DNA of 64,000 nt from Nitrospirota bacterium. Lineage in GTDB: Bacteria; Nitrospirota; Thermodesulfovibrionia; Thermodesulfovibrionales; Magnetobacteriaceae. Numbering within the stretch: the stretch's first letter is position 1; each line of letters starts with the position of its first letter. This document shows positions 63,876-64,000 of this stretch, in pieces. A program made the position numbers and the translations under genes. Where the stretch lies: assembly GCA_015233015.1 (NCBI GenBank), contig JADFYO010000004.1:33826-97825 (forward strand), given 5' to 3'. The notes under the pieces were generated by a model that saw only the letters and a list, made by a program, of their open reading frames with translations, was not told the DNA's origin and ran no database searches.

Positions 63876-64000
63876 GTAAGCGTCTAAATAACCCCACCCA
63901 TATATTTCACGTCAAGGGCATCCCTATCGACAGATTGCGGGAGCAGGGATTTGTAATCGTCTTCAGTCTTGGAATATGGCAGTCGTTCAAAGATATAGCG
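63876..64000 (-). mobile_element. IS66-family element, one end (continues past window)
   Basis: The terminus GTAAGCG at 63876 is the conserved start of IS66-family inverted repeats. It is followed by the 3' end of an IS66-type transposase on the minus strand. The element is inserted in IS3 orfB. Confidence 0.7.
63884..64000 (-). CDS. IS66-family transposase (TnpC-like), C-terminal 38 residues
   Basis: This frame is not in the ORF track. Read from the window edge on the minus strand it gives RYIFERLPYSKTEDDYKSLLPQ and ends at TAG, 10 nt inside the GTAAGCG end. The motif YIFERLP.SKTEDDY..LLP is the hallmark C-terminal segment of IS66 transposases. The rest of the gene lies outside the window. 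Confidence 0.75.
   Translation of the reverse strand, partial: RYIFERLPYSKTEDDYKSLLPQSVDRDALDVKYMGGVI

Overview
The window comes from a Gram-negative bacterium. It carries a Kdo-8-phosphate synthase, outer-membrane beta-barrels that end in phenylalanine, a TonB-dependent receptor, an ABC-type O-antigen exporter and type IV prepilins. GC content is moderate with clear AT-rich stretches. The metal-dependent KdsA type, the large InlB-repeat surface proteins and the gene mix would fit Nitrospirota, but I cannot prove the taxonomy from the sequence alone.

Layout. 0-8.6 kb: 3' end of an outer-membrane barrel, a terminator, kdsA, two tandem giant surface proteins (beta-propeller plus InlB-like repeats plus C-terminal modules), and a J-domain protein. 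8.7-17.3 kb (minus strand): an O-antigen assembly and export operon (GT39-like membrane protein, Wzm, Wzt, a 1309-residue multi-glycosyltransferase, a small membrane hydrolase) behind a near-consensus promoter. 17.6 kb: first prepilin. 18.4-40.9 kb: a surface-glycan accessory cluster with two B12-type radical SAM enzymes, an FkbH/ACP/DUF4910/AAC(3)-like cassette, two transferases that may act on surface carbohydrate, a flippase, a CMP-sugar synthetase, a SPASM radical SAM enzyme, an MNT/HEPN pair, a minus-strand set (HAD, cyclase-family hydrolase, SDR, 2-hydroxyacid dehydrogenase), a YfhO-like membrane protein and a HisC-like aminotransferase.

40.9-44.3 kb: CHASE2 nucleotide cyclase, SH3 protein and M48 protease in one operon. 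44.6-52.0 kb: a storage-glucan and phosphoketolase unit (phosphorylase, branching enzyme, phosphoketolase, RpiB). 52.1 kb: second prepilin, a near-copy of the first including its promoter. 52.8-60.6 kb: TonB receptor, divergent ABC-type substrate-binding protein, a sensor-kinase-like protein lacking the expected phospho-acceptor His, and a MalT/BTAD-type activator. 60.8-62.5 kb: catalase and a small membrane protein. 62.8 kb: tRNA-Leu(CAG). 63.0-64.0 kb: a gene cut by an IS3-family element, itself cut by an IS66-family element.

How it works together: most of the window builds or displays the cell surface. KdsA supplies Kdo for the LPS core; Wzm/Wzt and the glycosyltransferases export and extend a polysaccharide; the accessory cluster probably makes unusual acylated or CMP-activated sugars; the pilins and giant repeat proteins form the protein surface. 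The most unusual parts are the FkbH/ACP/AAC(3) cassette, which is bracketed by a full and a decayed copy of the same junction, the twin pilins 34 kb apart, and the His-less kinase in an orphan sensing locus. I saw no CRISPR array, rRNA or prophage.
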